Of a stretch of 64,000 nt of DNA, positions 19,113 to 30,457 are shown piece by piece (positions within the stretch are counted from its first letter, which is position 1; each line of letters opens with the position of its first letter). Source of the stretch: Saccharomycopsis malanga (lineage: Eukaryota; Ascomycota; Saccharomycetes; Ascoideales; Saccharomycopsidaceae); assembly GCA_004014935.1 (NCBI GenBank), contig CP025322.1, positions 682,001 through 746,000 of the forward strand, in the 5' to 3' direction. A program made the position numbers and the translations under genes. Under the pieces are notes generated by a model that saw nothing but the letters and a program-made list of their open reading frames with translations, did not search any database and was not told the DNA's origin.

Positions 19113-20438
19113 TCTGCTCTCCATTTCACAACTAGTGTAAATTTTCACGTTTCTATCAGCTTTGTTCAAAGTTTCTACTTTATTTGTTCATGACGTGCTT
19201 CAGTTCTTTGACGTGCTGTATTACTGTTTTATGTTTTTATTATTTTTCGTATTTTTTTATTGTTTGATTACTGGCAGAAATTACCTTTACTTTTCTCAAT
19301 ACAGCTTTCTATATTATTACTACTTATTTACTTACTTATTTTATTTCATTTGCTTTAGCGTTTGGCACGCTATTTGGTTTTGTTTTGCTTCTTTTCAACC
19401 TGTATCATTGTTTGTTTTTGTTTTTGCTTTGCCTCTCTTTCTCGATTTGGTATTATATTAATAGTTTTACTTGGCAGATGCTGGCTCATCAAATGATGAA
19501 ATATGACGTTTTCAAAGTATTCGACAGGCATGTATTATACCTTTTAGTATCAAAAGTAAATACCAATGGTTTTATCTTAAGCATTTATAATGGCCTGTGT
19601 TTCCGTCTTCAAGATAGCTAACTGATTGACAAATTGAGTCTTTCTTTGTATTCAAGGTAGGCCTGTTCTGTTGCGAGACCTTATACTGGATATTAATATT
19701 CTTGTAAATATTGATGCACGACATGGCGGTTAAATAATAACTGCACATAGAGGTTTCATAATTTTACAGAGATGATGTAGAGAGGTTTTGGAGAGGTTAC
19801 TGGAAACAGAAGACTGAGCCTATTGTTCTGACAACGCTTTCACCAAATAGATAACTTCATGATTTACTCCATGGCCTTTGAAAAACAAGTAAAGTATCAT
19901 TGGACAACGCTTACTGATGATAATCGTTTCGGGAGTACATTATCGCAATAAGCGAGTCAAATGAGGCCAACTTAAGAAGGTACGTACAAGAGTTCAGCTA
20001 AAGGTTACCGATAGTAGACGTATATAGAGGTTTCCGTTCTTATTACAGGCATCTGTTTTTGTGATTATCCTTAGATCTCATCCGATGAACCTTTCAGTAC
20101 AAACCTATGAAATAATTTATATATTTACACAAAAAACTGCTCCTAGAATGAATAGAATATACATTTTACTATAGGACTATGCAGCTTACGCTTTACCATG
20201 TTTTTCACGACGGTTACACGCGTAATTTTTCACGTTCTGGAGCGACCTTTAAAAGGGTAAAACAAATTTTTTTTTTGGTGGGCGACGCATTTCTTTATTT
20301 TGCTTCAGATATTATTGATAGAACTTGGACACACAGAGTAGTTTTATCAAGATTTTGTAAAGGTAGACATTAATTTTTGTTAGTACAGGCTCCCTGTATA
20401 TGGTAAATAGCCGAATATATTAGATAATTTCGGCAGTC
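19113..20438. other. NNK1-SEN1 intergenic region
   Basis: About 1.3 kb. The first 350 bp are strongly T-rich on the plus strand and include TTTTATGTTTT at 19227-19237, an 11/11 match to the S. cerevisiae ARS core consensus; such matches are common by chance in T-rich DNA and this species may use a different origin sequence. The rest is the SEN1 promoter. No gene or repeat is seen. Confidence 0.35.
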
Positions 20439-23400
20439 ATGACAGATTCCAATCTGTTGGAAGAATTAAAGAGATTGATTGAAGCGTCACATAATAGTCC
20501 TGAAGATGACCAGTTACAAGAAACGACAATTCAGAAATGTTTTGATTATATAGCGGCGTTTCCTACGGAGAAACACTTATTTTGCGATCCTGATGGATAT
20601 CATGCTGGCATTCATGCTTTGATTCTCTTCTCTTTTCCTGATTCCGATGCTTTAACCTGGTACAAACAAAAAATTGATCACTATTTATCTACATGCCAAA
20701 AATGTATATTTATGTTCAACCAAGGTAAATCCAAGCTTAGAGAAAAGTTCTTGATTTCTCGAGGGCTTGATTTTGAGTCGGTCACTAAATTCACAGAGAT
20801 GATTGCTACATGGGAATCCTCACGAATATCACCCATTTTGAAGCAGACCTCTCAATCAATACAAGCAGGTGGTGGTAGTGTGGATAACAGTTCTTTAATC
20901 TTGAACAACCGTGTAATGATAACGCTAATTGAATGTTTGTGTGGACCGCAAATGTTCAGAATTAATTCGGACTTGAGAGAGGCTTTCAAAGCTGTATTCT
21001 CTTATTTGCTTGATAGTAAGGTACCGTTCAAATTGTCCAACAAGTTGGCTCCCGGAGTCATATATCTTTTATTTGAAGGCACAAACCAAGAACGTCAATG
21101 GGCATTATCATGTGTTTCTGGCCTTAACAAATTGGAACCCAATGATTTCAATGCTTCTTTAGAAGAAGAATACGAAAAATACATTTACCGTATTCAAGAT
21201 CCAACGTTCTATAATGATGATACTTGCTCGTTGTTTTGGAAAAACATCATCCCTTTGATTAATGTTTGTACCAAAGAGACTTTTATTGAGAAATTACAAA
21301 ACCCTACAAACATGCCTCATGTTCAGAAATATTTCTCTTTCAAACTTGTATCATTAGCTCAAATAATAACTAATCAAATCATGTCGTATCAAAAGACTTC
21401 TCTTCCGTTTATATTACGAGCATTCAATGCCATTCTAGTAAAGTTGGGCTCCTCATTCTGGGGACTTGTTTCTCCTTTAATGTTTAACAATTATTTGGAT
21501 ACCATTTTTGGTAATCCTTTTTATTTGAAATATATTATGGAATTAAATAACAATGATGAAACTTCCCTGTGCTTAAACGATCTCTTTTATTGGATTAATG
21601 GGATGTTCAATTCATTGACTAATGCACAGAAACAACAAGCCGGTGCCAGGATTGCAGACTGGTTTCTTAAATTGGCTACAGATAGAGAAATATCAATTCC
21701 ACCCTTCACTAAAAGTTTACTTGTCACCATTGCTTGTGATCTTCTTACAAAATGCTTGGACTTGGAAGTTCCTTTGTATGATATTAATTTTACTGTGGAT
21801 TTGTTAGTAAGAGTTGAAGCCAGAAACTTGGTAGATAAACATGCTGACTTGTTTGTGAATATTTCGTTTGACTCCACCAGAATTGACCAGTCTTCCATTG
21901 GTGTTCCTGATGAGAATAACCATGAGTTCTTACGTTCTTCTTGTATTAAACTCATATCTCGATGTGTTCAATTTGATATATTGAATTATTCCCAGAACAG
22001 TTTCAATACATACAAAAAGAACAATTCGTCTCTTGCTCCATTTTCAGCCACCTTATGGACCAAGATGCTAACTAAGAGTTTTAAATCCACTAGACTGCTC
22101 ACTAAAAATGATAACAATTCCTTCTTGATGATCAGCTTGCTTTCTGCTTTAAAAGGTATACCCGGAATCTTAGTTGTGAAAAATGATCAGAAACATGCTG
22201 CTCAATACTCCATGATATTGAAGTATCTTAATTCTCTATTATCGATGTTTTTGGAGGTTGAACCGTCTGGAATAAGAATAGTGTTATCCAATCCTAATGC
22301 TCTAGATGGTCTTTGGTCGTGTATTCTTTCACCAGAACAAGAGATTTCTCAAAGCGCCACCTCTATTTTATATGAAGCTTACGATAGTACTGGCAGATTT
22401 GAGGGTATCCAAGCCATATTGAAGGAAAACTTTGAATATTGTTTAACTTCCTTAACTGGCAGTTTAGCAAGAACTATTGTGTGTGGCTTCTATGAACCCT
22501 GTCCTAGAGCTGTTCGAGTGCTTATGGATGTGGTCAATGCTGCAAATGATCCTATTGACGGGGTTCTTACGAATGATACAAAGTACAATAGTATTTCTAA
22601 CAAAGAGTTTTTACAAAAGTTTTGGAATCAATGTTGGGACTTTTTGGTATTTATCTACAAAGAAACCCTTCAATGGGCTACTGCGTATCCCGCTAAACAG
22701 TTGGTGGAGTTCACGAGAGATACTTTGGATTTGAGTCATCTTATGTTGAACTGCTTTAAGAGTGTGACGGTAGTGTTATCCACCATCGAATCACGTTCAA
22801 AAATCGAAAAGGAATTGTTTCAAAAAATTTTGGATTCCTTCAAACCCATGTTGGTATGGCTTAGACTTAGTGATAGTGCATTGTTGACCTTATGTGTTGA
22901 CTTAATCTTCAAAACCATGGATTTGGCCGGCGAATTGAATCTTATATTCAATGACGAGGTTATTGAATTGTTGGCCAAGTACGGTTCCAAAGCAAAGAAA
23001 TTTAATAATAAACTTACAATAGGTCAAATTACAGAAATCTTGGGAAGAGCCAGAACTTTTAATGAAGAATTGGTGGAGAGAACGATTCTTGATTCTGAGG
23101 AATACAGAAAAAACAATAAACCCAATTTATTGGCTCCCTCTACCAAATCTTCAGCTAGTCCTCCAGTGGCTGCTCGTATCAATCGGGCCGAAAGCGCTCC
23201 TCCTCAAAAAGAGCTCTCCAAGTTGGAGAAAATCAAAATGGATCTTAGAATGAATCGTAAAAGTAATGTTAAAACCACAGTTATCCACCCACCCAGCAAA
23301 CCTGGATTTCATAGCAAACGAAGCAAAAAGACGGTTTCCGAATCCGATGATAGTTCTGGGTCTGATTCCGATACTGCAGAAGGAGCGCGGGAGTTGTTTA

Positions 23401-26400
23401 TGAAACACAAGAAGGAGAAGGCAAGAACGTCTTTGCTTGATAAGGTTAATCAGTCTAAGAATGCTAGCCTCAAACGGCCAGGAATGAATCTAATGGATGA
23501 ACAGAAACGTAAAGAAATCAATATGAGAAAAAGATTGAATGTTAGCATGAATCCATTCTATCAAAAGGTTCTCACATGGTCATATAACAATGAGAGCGAA
23601 TATCCAGATGACGCTTCCACACAGTGTGCAGCTGTGAAAGATTCGTTTGAGAACACCACTCAATATCAAAAGATCTTCGAACCTTTATTGCTTCTTGAAT
23701 GTTGGCAATCAATCCGGCAATCTCGGGAACTTTCTCAAGAAAAACCATTTGAAATCATCATTGGCACCAGAAGTTCAGTAGATAACTTTTTCGATGTCTA
23801 TGCGTCTGTAAAGAAAAGCGTTTTGCAAGAAACAAAAATCGGAGAGGCAGACTTGCTTGTAATAGCCTATATAGATGATACCAGCAATTTGTCTGCCTCT
23901 TCCATAACGTATTCCAAGGTGAATTGTTTGGCTAAAGTTAGGGAGATTAAATCGGCAAATTCAGAATTCTCTGATATCACCTTAAGAATTCTGCCAGGTT
24001 CAAATCCAATGGTTCCATTGTTGACCCCTCAGACAAGCTTGGTGGCTATGAAGGTAACACTGATGACCACCATTGAAAGAGAATATTCTTCTTTGTTCGG
24101 TTTGCCATATTATGATTTAGTCAAAAACATTATTGAAGCTAGACCTTCGTATCATACTACCACTGATGACGCCACTCTCAATCAATTGCTTACAACCTTT
24201 AATGTCAATAAATCCCAAGCGGCAGCCATTTATGGTTCGGTTCATAACAAAGGCTTCTCCTTGATCCAAGGTCCTCCTGGTACAGGTAAAACCAAAACTA
24301 TTCTTGGTATTGTTGGGTATTTGTTGACAGCCAATGGAGCACAGAATGCCATAAAGGTGCCGGAAAGTAAAAAATTATCTGGCCAAAAGAAGCAAAAGGT
24401 CCTTATTTGTGCTCCAAGTAATGCGGCAGTGGATGAATTGGTTCTTCGTCTAAGAAACACAATGAGCGGGTTTGATGGATCACCATTTACTCCTAATGTT
24501 GTTAGATTGGGCAGAAGTGATGCAATTAATGCTGCTGTAAAAGACTTGACTTTGGAAGAACTCGTGGATAAGGAATTGGGCAATAAAGAAGAGGTGGGGG
24601 TAATCTCAGATAGCAGTATTCGGCAACAACATAACCAATGTTTAGAAGAAAGAGACAGAGTGAGAGAACAACTCAAATCCGATACTTTACCAGATGACCA
24701 AGCTATACAATTGCAGTTGAAACTTCGGGAGATTTTGAAACGTAAAAATGATTTGGGTAGAAAATTGGATGAACAAAGAGAAAAGATGTCCATTTCGTAT
24801 CGTAATAAAGAAATTGATAAACGAAACATTCAGTATCGGATTTTATCTGACGCCGATATCATTTGCTCTACATTGTCTGGTTCAGCCCATGATATTGTCA
24901 AAGGAATGAACATCATTTGTGATACTGTGATCATTGATGAGGCCTGTCAATGTACAGAATTGTCTGCCATTATTCCATTGAGATATGGAAGCGAGAAATG
25001 TATTATGGTGGGTGATCCTAACCAGTTGCCTCCTACGGTGTTGTCGCAGGTTGCGTCTTCATACAGTTATGACCAGAGTTTGTTTGTACGGATGCAAAGG
25101 CGGTTTCCCAACTCGGTGTACTTGTTGAATGTTCAGTACCGTATGCATCCAGACATCTCTCGCTTTCCTAGTAAGGAATTTTATGAATCCCGATTGGTTG
25201 ATGGTGATAACATGAAATCTCTTACTGCGAGAAAATGGCACGCCGTTCCACCGTTTAGCCCATATCGATTCTTCGACATACATGGTAGACAGCAACAAAG
25301 CTCCCAGTCCAAGTCTTATTTCAATATGAATGAAGTGCAGGTTGCCCTAGACCTAGTACGTAAACTTGAAGCAATAGGTTTAGAGAACCGTATTCCTATG
25401 GAAGGCAAAATCGGTATTATTTCTCCTTATAAAGAACAGATTTTCAAATTGAAAAACGTCTTTGTCAAACACTTTGGTAAACCTATCCTCAACGTCATTG
25501 ATTTCAATACCGTGGATGGTTTTCAGGGTCAAGAAAAAGAAATCATTATCATGTCTTGTGTTCGTGCTGACTCTAATTCAGGTGTTGGTTTCTTAGCTGA
25601 TGTTAGAAGAATGAACGTTGCTTTGACTCGTGCTAAAACCACTCTTTGGATCCTTGGTAATAGAAAGTCTTTGGAACAGAACAAAGTCTGGAAAGACTTA
25701 ATAGCCGACGCTGATTCTAGAAGTTGTCTAACACCAGCATATCCTGGATTTCTTAAAAACAATAATTTCAATTATGCGAAAAATTCTTCATCGATCTATG
25801 AATCCAAGGAACATTCTGAGACTCAATCAGTTGTGGCTGAACAAAAAGTCGAAAATATCAAGACTTATCAGCAAAAAGAGCAAACAAATGAACAAAACCC
25901 TAAGAAACAACGCCAAAAAGGAGAAAAATCCAAAAAGAAACAGGGGAAGTCTAAAAAAAAGGCCAAACTGCCTAAAGAACAACGCGATATTGAAGGCGAT
26001 TCTAATATTGCAATGATGAATTCGCAGGTTGCGATTGCTATATCTAAAGCCAAAAAGTCATCACCAAGTGTTGAAAAGACCCCTGAAGTCACCTCAACGA
26101 ATGTCTCGGCCCCTCTAGAAAACAAAAATGTTTCGGAAAACAAAACACCCCCTGCTGGGTCTCCATCCGACCTCAAGCGTAAACCTTCCTCTTCGTTAAT
26201 GAAACCTAGTGGAGCCAAGTCTCAAAAGTCGAACATGTTTGCTTTTAAAAATTTGAATCAACCTCCACGTATAATGCCCACAATTTATTCTCTGGGTCAA
26301 CCAGTTGCTGCTCCAGAACTCCCAGTCCCAAAAAAAAGTGGAACAGTCTCGGTATCTCTTCCTTCTAAACCGTCTGGACGTGTGTCTGCCAGTGCTATTT

Positions 26401-26945
26401 CAATTCCTAGTAATAGAGACAGAATAAAGGCAAGATCACAGAAAAATAAGCATCCACAAAAAGCCCCACAAGTGAGTGGAAAGCCAGCATTTGAGACTGG
26501 ACTGATGACCAATACGCTTAAGAATGGTGACACTATGTATGGTCTGGTACAAGGCTTGTATCCAAGTATTAGTAACAACTTCCAAAAAAATCCAGCTGAA
26601 TTCCAAAATACCCTGGCCAATGTGTCTACCAGCTTGCCAAATTATGCTCCACCACAAGGAAACGCCAATTACAATAAAAACTTCAATAATAATCAAACCC
26701 AAAACGACAACAACAACAACAACAATCAAAACCACCGCTACAACAATTATAATAATTATAGTAATTACAACGATGGTCGCAACACATATTATGGCAACCT
26801 GCACAACCAGAGTGGAAACAATTATAATAGTAGTTACAACAACCATCAAAATACCTACCAATCCAGCAACGTATGGGTCAACCCAAATACTAGAAAGCCA
26901 AACAACAAAAGCAAAAGCTCATATAAGAACTGGAAGAACAGCTAG
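20439..26945 (+). CDS. SEN1: Superfamily 1 RNA/DNA helicase, transcription termination and R-loop resolution
   Basis: A 2168-residue nuclear helicase. With Nrd1 and Nab3 the yeast protein terminates non-coding Pol II transcription and resolves R-loops. The N-terminal two-thirds is a helical-repeat region. The helicase core has Walker A GPPGTGKT at 1278-1285, Walker B DEAC at 1500-1503, then GDPNQLPPTV, YRMHP, VDGFQGQEKE and NVALTRAKTTLWILGN in the order of the Upf1-like family. A coiled segment between motif Ia and II corresponds to the brace/prong region. The C-terminal tail is Lys-rich (KKKQGKSKKKAK, a nuclear localisation signal) and ends in about 100 residues rich in Asn, Tyr and Gln. Length agrees with S. 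cerevisiae Sen1 (2231). Confidence 0.97.
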   Translation: MTDSNLLEELKRLIEASHNSPEDDQLQETTIQKCFDYIAAFPTEKHLFCDPDGYHAGIHALILFSFPDSDALTWYKQKIDHYLSTCQKCIFMFNQGKSKLREKFLISRGLDFESVTKFTEMIATWESSRISPILKQTSQSIQAGGGSVDNSSLILNNRVMITLIECLCGPQMFRINSDLREAFKAVFSYLLDSKVPFKLSNKLAPGVIYLLFEGTNQERQWALSCVSGLNKLEPNDFNASLEEEYEKYIYRIQDPTFYNDDTCSLFWKNIIPLINVCTKETFIEKLQNPTNMPHVQKYFSFKLVSLAQIITNQIMSYQKTSLPFILRAFNAILVKLGSSFWGLVSPLMFNNYLDTIFGNPFYLKYIMELNNNDETSLCLNDLFYWINGMFNSLTNAQKQQAGARIADWFLKLATDREISIPPFTKSLLVTIACDLLTKCLDLEVPLYDINFTVDLLVRVEARNLVDKHADLFVNISFDSTRIDQSSIGVPDENNHEFLRSSCIKLISRCVQFDILNYSQNSFNTYKKNNSSLAPFSATLWTKMLTKSFKSTRLLTKNDNNSFLMISLLSALKGIPGILVVKNDQKHAAQYSMILKYLNSLLSMFLEVEPSGIRIVLSNPNALDGLWSCILSPEQEISQSATSILYEAYDSTGRFEGIQAILKENFEYCLTSLTGSLARTIVCGFYEPCPRAVRVLMDVVNAANDPIDGVLTNDTKYNSISNKEFLQKFWNQCWDFLVFIYKETLQWATAYPAKQLVEFTRDTLDLSHLMLNCFKSVTVVLSTIESRSKIEKELFQKILDSFKPMLVWLRLSDSALLTLCVDLIFKTMDLAGELNLIFNDEVIELLAKYGSKAKKFNNKLTIGQITEILGRARTFNEELVERTILDSEEYRKNNKPNLLAPSTKSSASPPVAARINRAESAPPQKELSKLEKIKMDLRMNRKSNVKTTVIHPPSKPGFHSKRSKKTVSESDDSSGSDSDTAEGARELFMKHKKEKARTSLLDKVNQSKNASLKRPGMNLMDEQKRKEINMRKRLNVSMNPFYQKVLTWSYNNESEYPDDASTQCAAVKDSFENTTQYQKIFEPLLLLECWQSIRQSRELSQEKPFEIIIGTRSSVDNFFDVYASVKKSVLQETKIGEADLLVIAYIDDTSNLSASSITYSKVNCLAKVREIKSANSEFSDITLRILPGSNPMVPLLTPQTSLVAMKVTLMTTIEREYSSLFGLPYYDLVKNIIEARPSYHTTTDDATLNQLLTTFNVNKSQAAAIYGSVHNKGFSLIQGPPGTGKTKTILGIVGYLLTANGAQNAIKVPESKKLSGQKKQKVLICAPSNAAVDELVLRLRNTMSGFDGSPFTPNVVRLGRSDAINAAVKDLTLEELVDKELGNKEEVGVISDSSIRQQHNQCLEERDRVREQLKSDTLPDDQAIQLQLKLREILKRKNDLGRKLDEQREKMSISYRNKEIDKRNIQYRILSDADIICSTLSGSAHDIVKGMNIICDTVIIDEACQCTELSAIIPLRYGSEKCIMVGDPNQLPPTVLSQVASSYSYDQSLFVRMQRRFPNSVYLLNVQYRMHPDISRFPSKEFYESRLVDGDNMKSLTARKWHAVPPFSPYRFFDIHGRQQQSSQSKSYFNMNEVQVALDLVRKLEAIGLENRIPMEGKIGIISPYKEQIFKLKNVFVKHFGKPILNVIDFNTVDGFQGQEKEIIIMSCVRADSNSGVGFLADVRRMNVALTRAKTTLWILGNRKSLEQNKVWKDLIADADSRSCLTPAYPGFLKNNNFNYAKNSSSIYESKEHSETQSVVAEQKVENIKTYQQKEQTNEQNPKKQRQKGEKSKKKQGKSKKKAKLPKEQRDIEGDSNIAMMNSQVAIAISKAKKSSPSVEKTPEVTSTNVSAPLENKNVSENKTPPAGSPSDLKRKPSSSLMKPSGAKSQKSNMFAFKNLNQPPRIMPTIYSLGQPVAAPELPVPKKSGTVSVSLPSKPSGRVSASAISIPSNRDRIKARSQKNKHPQKAPQVSGKPAFETGLMTNTLKNGDTMYGLVQGLYPSISNNFQKNPAEFQNTLANVSTSLPNYAPPQGNANYNKNFNNNQTQNDNNNNNNQNHRYNNYNNYSNYNDGRNTYYGNLHNQSGNNYNSSYNNHQNTYQSSNVWVNPNTRKPNNKSKSSYKNWKNS

Positions 26946-27901
26946 TTACTGTATATTAAAAATTCGCGCTTTGCACATATATAATATAGAAAGAGTATCA
27001 ATAGATAGTATAAATATTTTAAACATAGTTGTGCATGATAACTGTACTTCTTGTCTTTTGACAAGTTGTAAATAGTGACTATTGTATTATATCCATCATA
27101 AATGCTTAGAAAGTTGTACATCAGTTTTACATGCTGCACTACAGGGCCTTGATAAAATTGAAGATGCCATCTTCATAAGATATTACCATACCAAGAATAA
27201 TCAACAGTGATTTTACTTGTGTTTCCTCGTTCAGTATTGTAAAAGCAGAACTGATTACAAACTGGTTCTAAAAACTTCAATTACGAAAATGATGGAAAGA
27301 CAACTCACAACTAAAAAATTATTTATAGTGATGATTCAAAGCATTTTGACACGTAAATTCAGTTCAGTTATGAGGTTTATTATATACGATTTTTGCATTA
27401 TGAAGAGATCTTATGGTATATAACAATTTTAAGACGTTTTTCACAGGTTGACACTTTGTTTATTATTGAACTTGAATCCTCCAATGAAAGTAATGCATAT
27501 ATATCTGAAATATACGTGTTGAACATCAATATTGTATTGAATAGTCCTTATCATGTAATTGCGCTCCATTTACTTTGACAGCGGTCAAACATGCTTACAA
27601 ACCTTGAAATATCTGCTGTCACACGCCACGTTACAAGTAGATTTAAAGGTAATACTCATAATAATTACAACCTTTTAAATATCTAATAACAACCAATATA
27701 TATTGATTGTACTTATACGCCAATCGGGGATTACCCTCCAAACACCTTTCGAATGTTTTTTCAGCTTAATTTCAGTGCTGAACAAAACACGGAAACAACC
27801 CGAAATATTAAGAGGATCTGAAGATAGCCTGTATTTTGCTGTATAAACGCTTGCGTTGGTTGGTGTAGAATATCGCTTTTTTGAATGACCAATTAAAGGC
27901 T
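26946..27901. other. SEN1-SWI3 intergenic region
   Basis: About 0.95 kb of AT-rich DNA holding the SEN1 3' end and the SWI3 promoter. Short frames are random in character. A three-codon upstream frame lies at 27885-27896. Confidence 0.35.
27885..27896 (+). promoter_or_regulatory. Minimal upstream frame of SWI3
   Basis: ATG-ACC-AAT-TAA ends six bases before the SWI3 ATG at 27902. Such a short frame so close to the start would give little room for re-initiation if it is in the leader. Confidence 0.35.
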
Positions 27902-30457
27902 ATGAGTGGTAAGAATATTGATGGGATGGACTTGCTGCAGGGTGCAGACAGTGTAGACGCCAATAGTGCTGATGTTTCCCTCGAGACGCCAAATGAGACT
28001 GAGACTAATAAAGGCCAAGAGGAGCCAATTGATGGATTATTTAATCAAGATGATTCTTTTGATAATGAAGAGGACTCCTCGACCCAATTGCAGCAACTTA
28101 CAGCTCTGGTTGGTGAAGAAGAAGAAGGTGATGATGATCACAGTATGAAAAATACGGGAGATGTGCAGTATGATGATACTAATGAAGGTTCCTCTAATGA
28201 GGGCATCGGTAATAAGAACCACGAAGATTCAATGAGTGAGGAAGAACATGATAATAGTATTAATGAGGAAGATGAACAGTCTGATGAACAATCTGAGTTA
28301 TCTGAACATCTGGATAGTGAGGAACTTAAAAATGACAACACTGGTGATACAAGAAATAATGTAGAAACTACACATGCAGAAGGAAATAACATACAGACAG
28401 AAGGAGAATTAGAAGAACAAAGTCAAAAATTAGTGGCTTTGGCAGAAGGAGAAGTGAAAGTAGAAAGCGAACAATCAAATGAAAATAGTAAAGAACCGAC
28501 TACTGAGGCATCCGAATTGGCAGGAAAGTCTGAAATGGCCACAGAAGATCTGACTAGTCATAATGTGACGGTAGCGGAAGCATTTTCTAAAGAAGACAGT
28601 GAAGACCAACTAATGACGGATGCGCAAGACGAAAGAGACAAACTTGAAACGGTATCTAATGGAAAGGTTGACACCATTCAGGTTGGCAATACCGTAGTTG
28701 ATGACAAAATAGTTCCGATAATGGAGGATGGCGCATCCGCAGGTATTAACCTGACTGACTCAGATCCAACTGATTTCAAGCCAGATTTCGAGCATGATGA
28801 AACCAATGGCAACAACGACACGGAAAAAAGCGGTACAAAAGAAGACATCACACAGGATATAAAGAGTATCCCTCAAACACATAAAATAGTGCTTCCGTCA
28901 TATGCTTCATGGTTTTCTCTCAAGAAAATCAATTCAATTGAAATTCGTGCCTTGCCTGAATTCTTCAACAACTCCAACAAATCTAAAACACCTCTAATAT
29001 ATGTGAATTACAGAAATTTTATGGTGAATGCTTACAGGTTGAATCCTAACGAATATCTCACACTAACAGCTGTCAGAAGAAACTTGGCCGGAGATGTGGG
29101 TTCTTTGTTAAGAATTCACAGGTTTTTGTCTAAGTGGGGTATAATCAACTACCAAGTTTATCCAGAAAACAAAGTGTACAGCGTCGAGCCTCCAGAAACA
29201 AAAGATGTGAAGATCAGTTATGACCATCCACGTGGTTTGTTTCCTTTTGAAAGTTTTACTTTGCCCAACGAGAAAGAAAAGATTGAGAAAATCAAACAAC
29301 TTGTTGGGAGCACCGGTAAACCAACAATTAATGGCAATGGCAATGAACAGAATGGTAATGTTAAGAGGCCGAAGATTTTAGCTGGCGATTATAATCATGA
29401 TTGGAGCCCATTAGAATTGAAAAAGCTTTTAATAGCGCTCCAACAAGATACTAAAACAGACAACAAGTCGCTTGATTGGTATAATATCGCATCATATGTT
29501 GGAACTAAATCCCCTGAACAATGCATAGCAAGATTTCTCCAGTTACCTATTGAAGATTCTTTCCTTGACTCTTTGAATGATGATGATTCTTTAGGACCTC
29601 TTAAATATGCTCCCCATTTACCTTATTCCAAGGCAGACAATCCTGTGATTTCCACCATTGCTTTCTTGTGCGGGCTGGTAGATAAAGAGATTGTCGCTGA
29701 ATCCAGTAATCGTGCAATTAAAAAAATCGACGAGTTGTACCTAAATAAATTAAAAGAGGAAGTGGAAGATGGAGAGACTAAGAAAACGGAAAATGTGGAA
29801 ATGAAAAACGAAGAACTTGAGGTAACAGTTCCTAAAGATGGCAAAGAGAAGCCGCCTGTTGGCACCTTGAAACAAGGCATAGCTACTGCTTTAGCTTCTG
29901 TAGCAGGAAAAGCCCATTTGTTTTCTACCTTTGAGGAAAAACAACTCAATCATATGATCTCTATTCTCATAAACCAATATATCAAAAAGGTTGATCTCAA
30001 GGTTTCCAAGTTGAGCGCCGCAGAAATGGAACTTGAACTACAGAAGAAAACTTTGAATTCATTGCAGGAAGAACTTCTTATTAATCGTCTCAACTTGAGC
30101 AAATTACATAAAAACATTTTTAGTAATTTCCACTCCATTTACGATGAATTGTCAGAAGTTGTCAATACCCTTAAGGATCAAATTCCAACGGCTAACGGCG
30201 AAAGTGATGTTGCAAAACCATCCGGGCCAATAACTAATGAACAATTGTACGAGAAACTTTCCAAGGTAGAAAGCTTATTAGCAAAATCTAAAACTACTTT
30301 GAGTAGTTCATCTAAATTCACTTTGTTCAATAATGAACTCAAAAGCACCGACACCGCTGATGAGCAAAACACCATGGCTGATGCTGCTGAAGACGCTGAA
30401 GATTTGAAGCCAGTAAGCATAGAAGCTCCTCATTTGTATAAATTCTGGGCTGGTTGA
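27902..30457 (+). CDS. SWI3: SWI/SNF chromatin-remodelling subunit
   Basis: An 851-residue scaffold subunit of the nuclear SWI/SNF complex. The first 320 residues are acidic and low in complexity. A SWIRM domain begins near residue 333 (LPSYASWFSLKKINSIEIRA through IHRFLSKWGIINYQV), a SANT domain near residue 498 (HDWSPLELKKLLIALQ, YVGTKSPEQCIARFLQLP), and a leucine-zipper coiled coil near residue 705 (AEMELELQKKTLNSLQEEL), which mediates dimerisation. The long acidic N-terminus and total length fit Swi3 (825) rather than its shorter RSC paralogue Rsc8 (557). Start at ATG 27902; the frame upstream lacks a further ATG. Confidence 0.88.
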   Translation: MSGKNIDGMDLLQGADSVDANSADVSLETPNETETNKGQEEPIDGLFNQDDSFDNEEDSSTQLQQLTALVGEEEEGDDDHSMKNTGDVQYDDTNEGSSNEGIGNKNHEDSMSEEEHDNSINEEDEQSDEQSELSEHLDSEELKNDNTGDTRNNVETTHAEGNNIQTEGELEEQSQKLVALAEGEVKVESEQSNENSKEPTTEASELAGKSEMATEDLTSHNVTVAEAFSKEDSEDQLMTDAQDERDKLETVSNGKVDTIQVGNTVVDDKIVPIMEDGASAGINLTDSDPTDFKPDFEHDETNGNNDTEKSGTKEDITQDIKSIPQTHKIVLPSYASWFSLKKINSIEIRALPEFFNNSNKSKTPLIYVNYRNFMVNAYRLNPNEYLTLTAVRRNLAGDVGSLLRIHRFLSKWGIINYQVYPENKVYSVEPPETKDVKISYDHPRGLFPFESFTLPNEKEKIEKIKQLVGSTGKPTINGNGNEQNGNVKRPKILAGDYNHDWSPLELKKLLIALQQDTKTDNKSLDWYNIASYVGTKSPEQCIARFLQLPIEDSFLDSLNDDDSLGPLKYAPHLPYSKADNPVISTIAFLCGLVDKEIVAESSNRAIKKIDELYLNKLKEEVEDGETKKTENVEMKNEELEVTVPKDGKEKPPVGTLKQGIATALASVAGKAHLFSTFEEKQLNHMISILINQYIKKVDLKVSKLSAAEMELELQKKTLNSLQEELLINRLNLSKLHKNIFSNFHSIYDELSEVVNTLKDQIPTANGESDVAKPSGPITNEQLYEKLSKVESLLAKSKTTLSSSSKFTLFNNELKSTDTADEQNTMADAAEDAEDLKPVSIEAPHLYKFWAG

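Noticed and set aside
19227-19237. A replication origin (TTTTATGTTTT)
   Set aside because: It matches the S. cerevisiae core 11/11 but lies in T-rich DNA where matches are expected, and origin sequences differ between yeasts.
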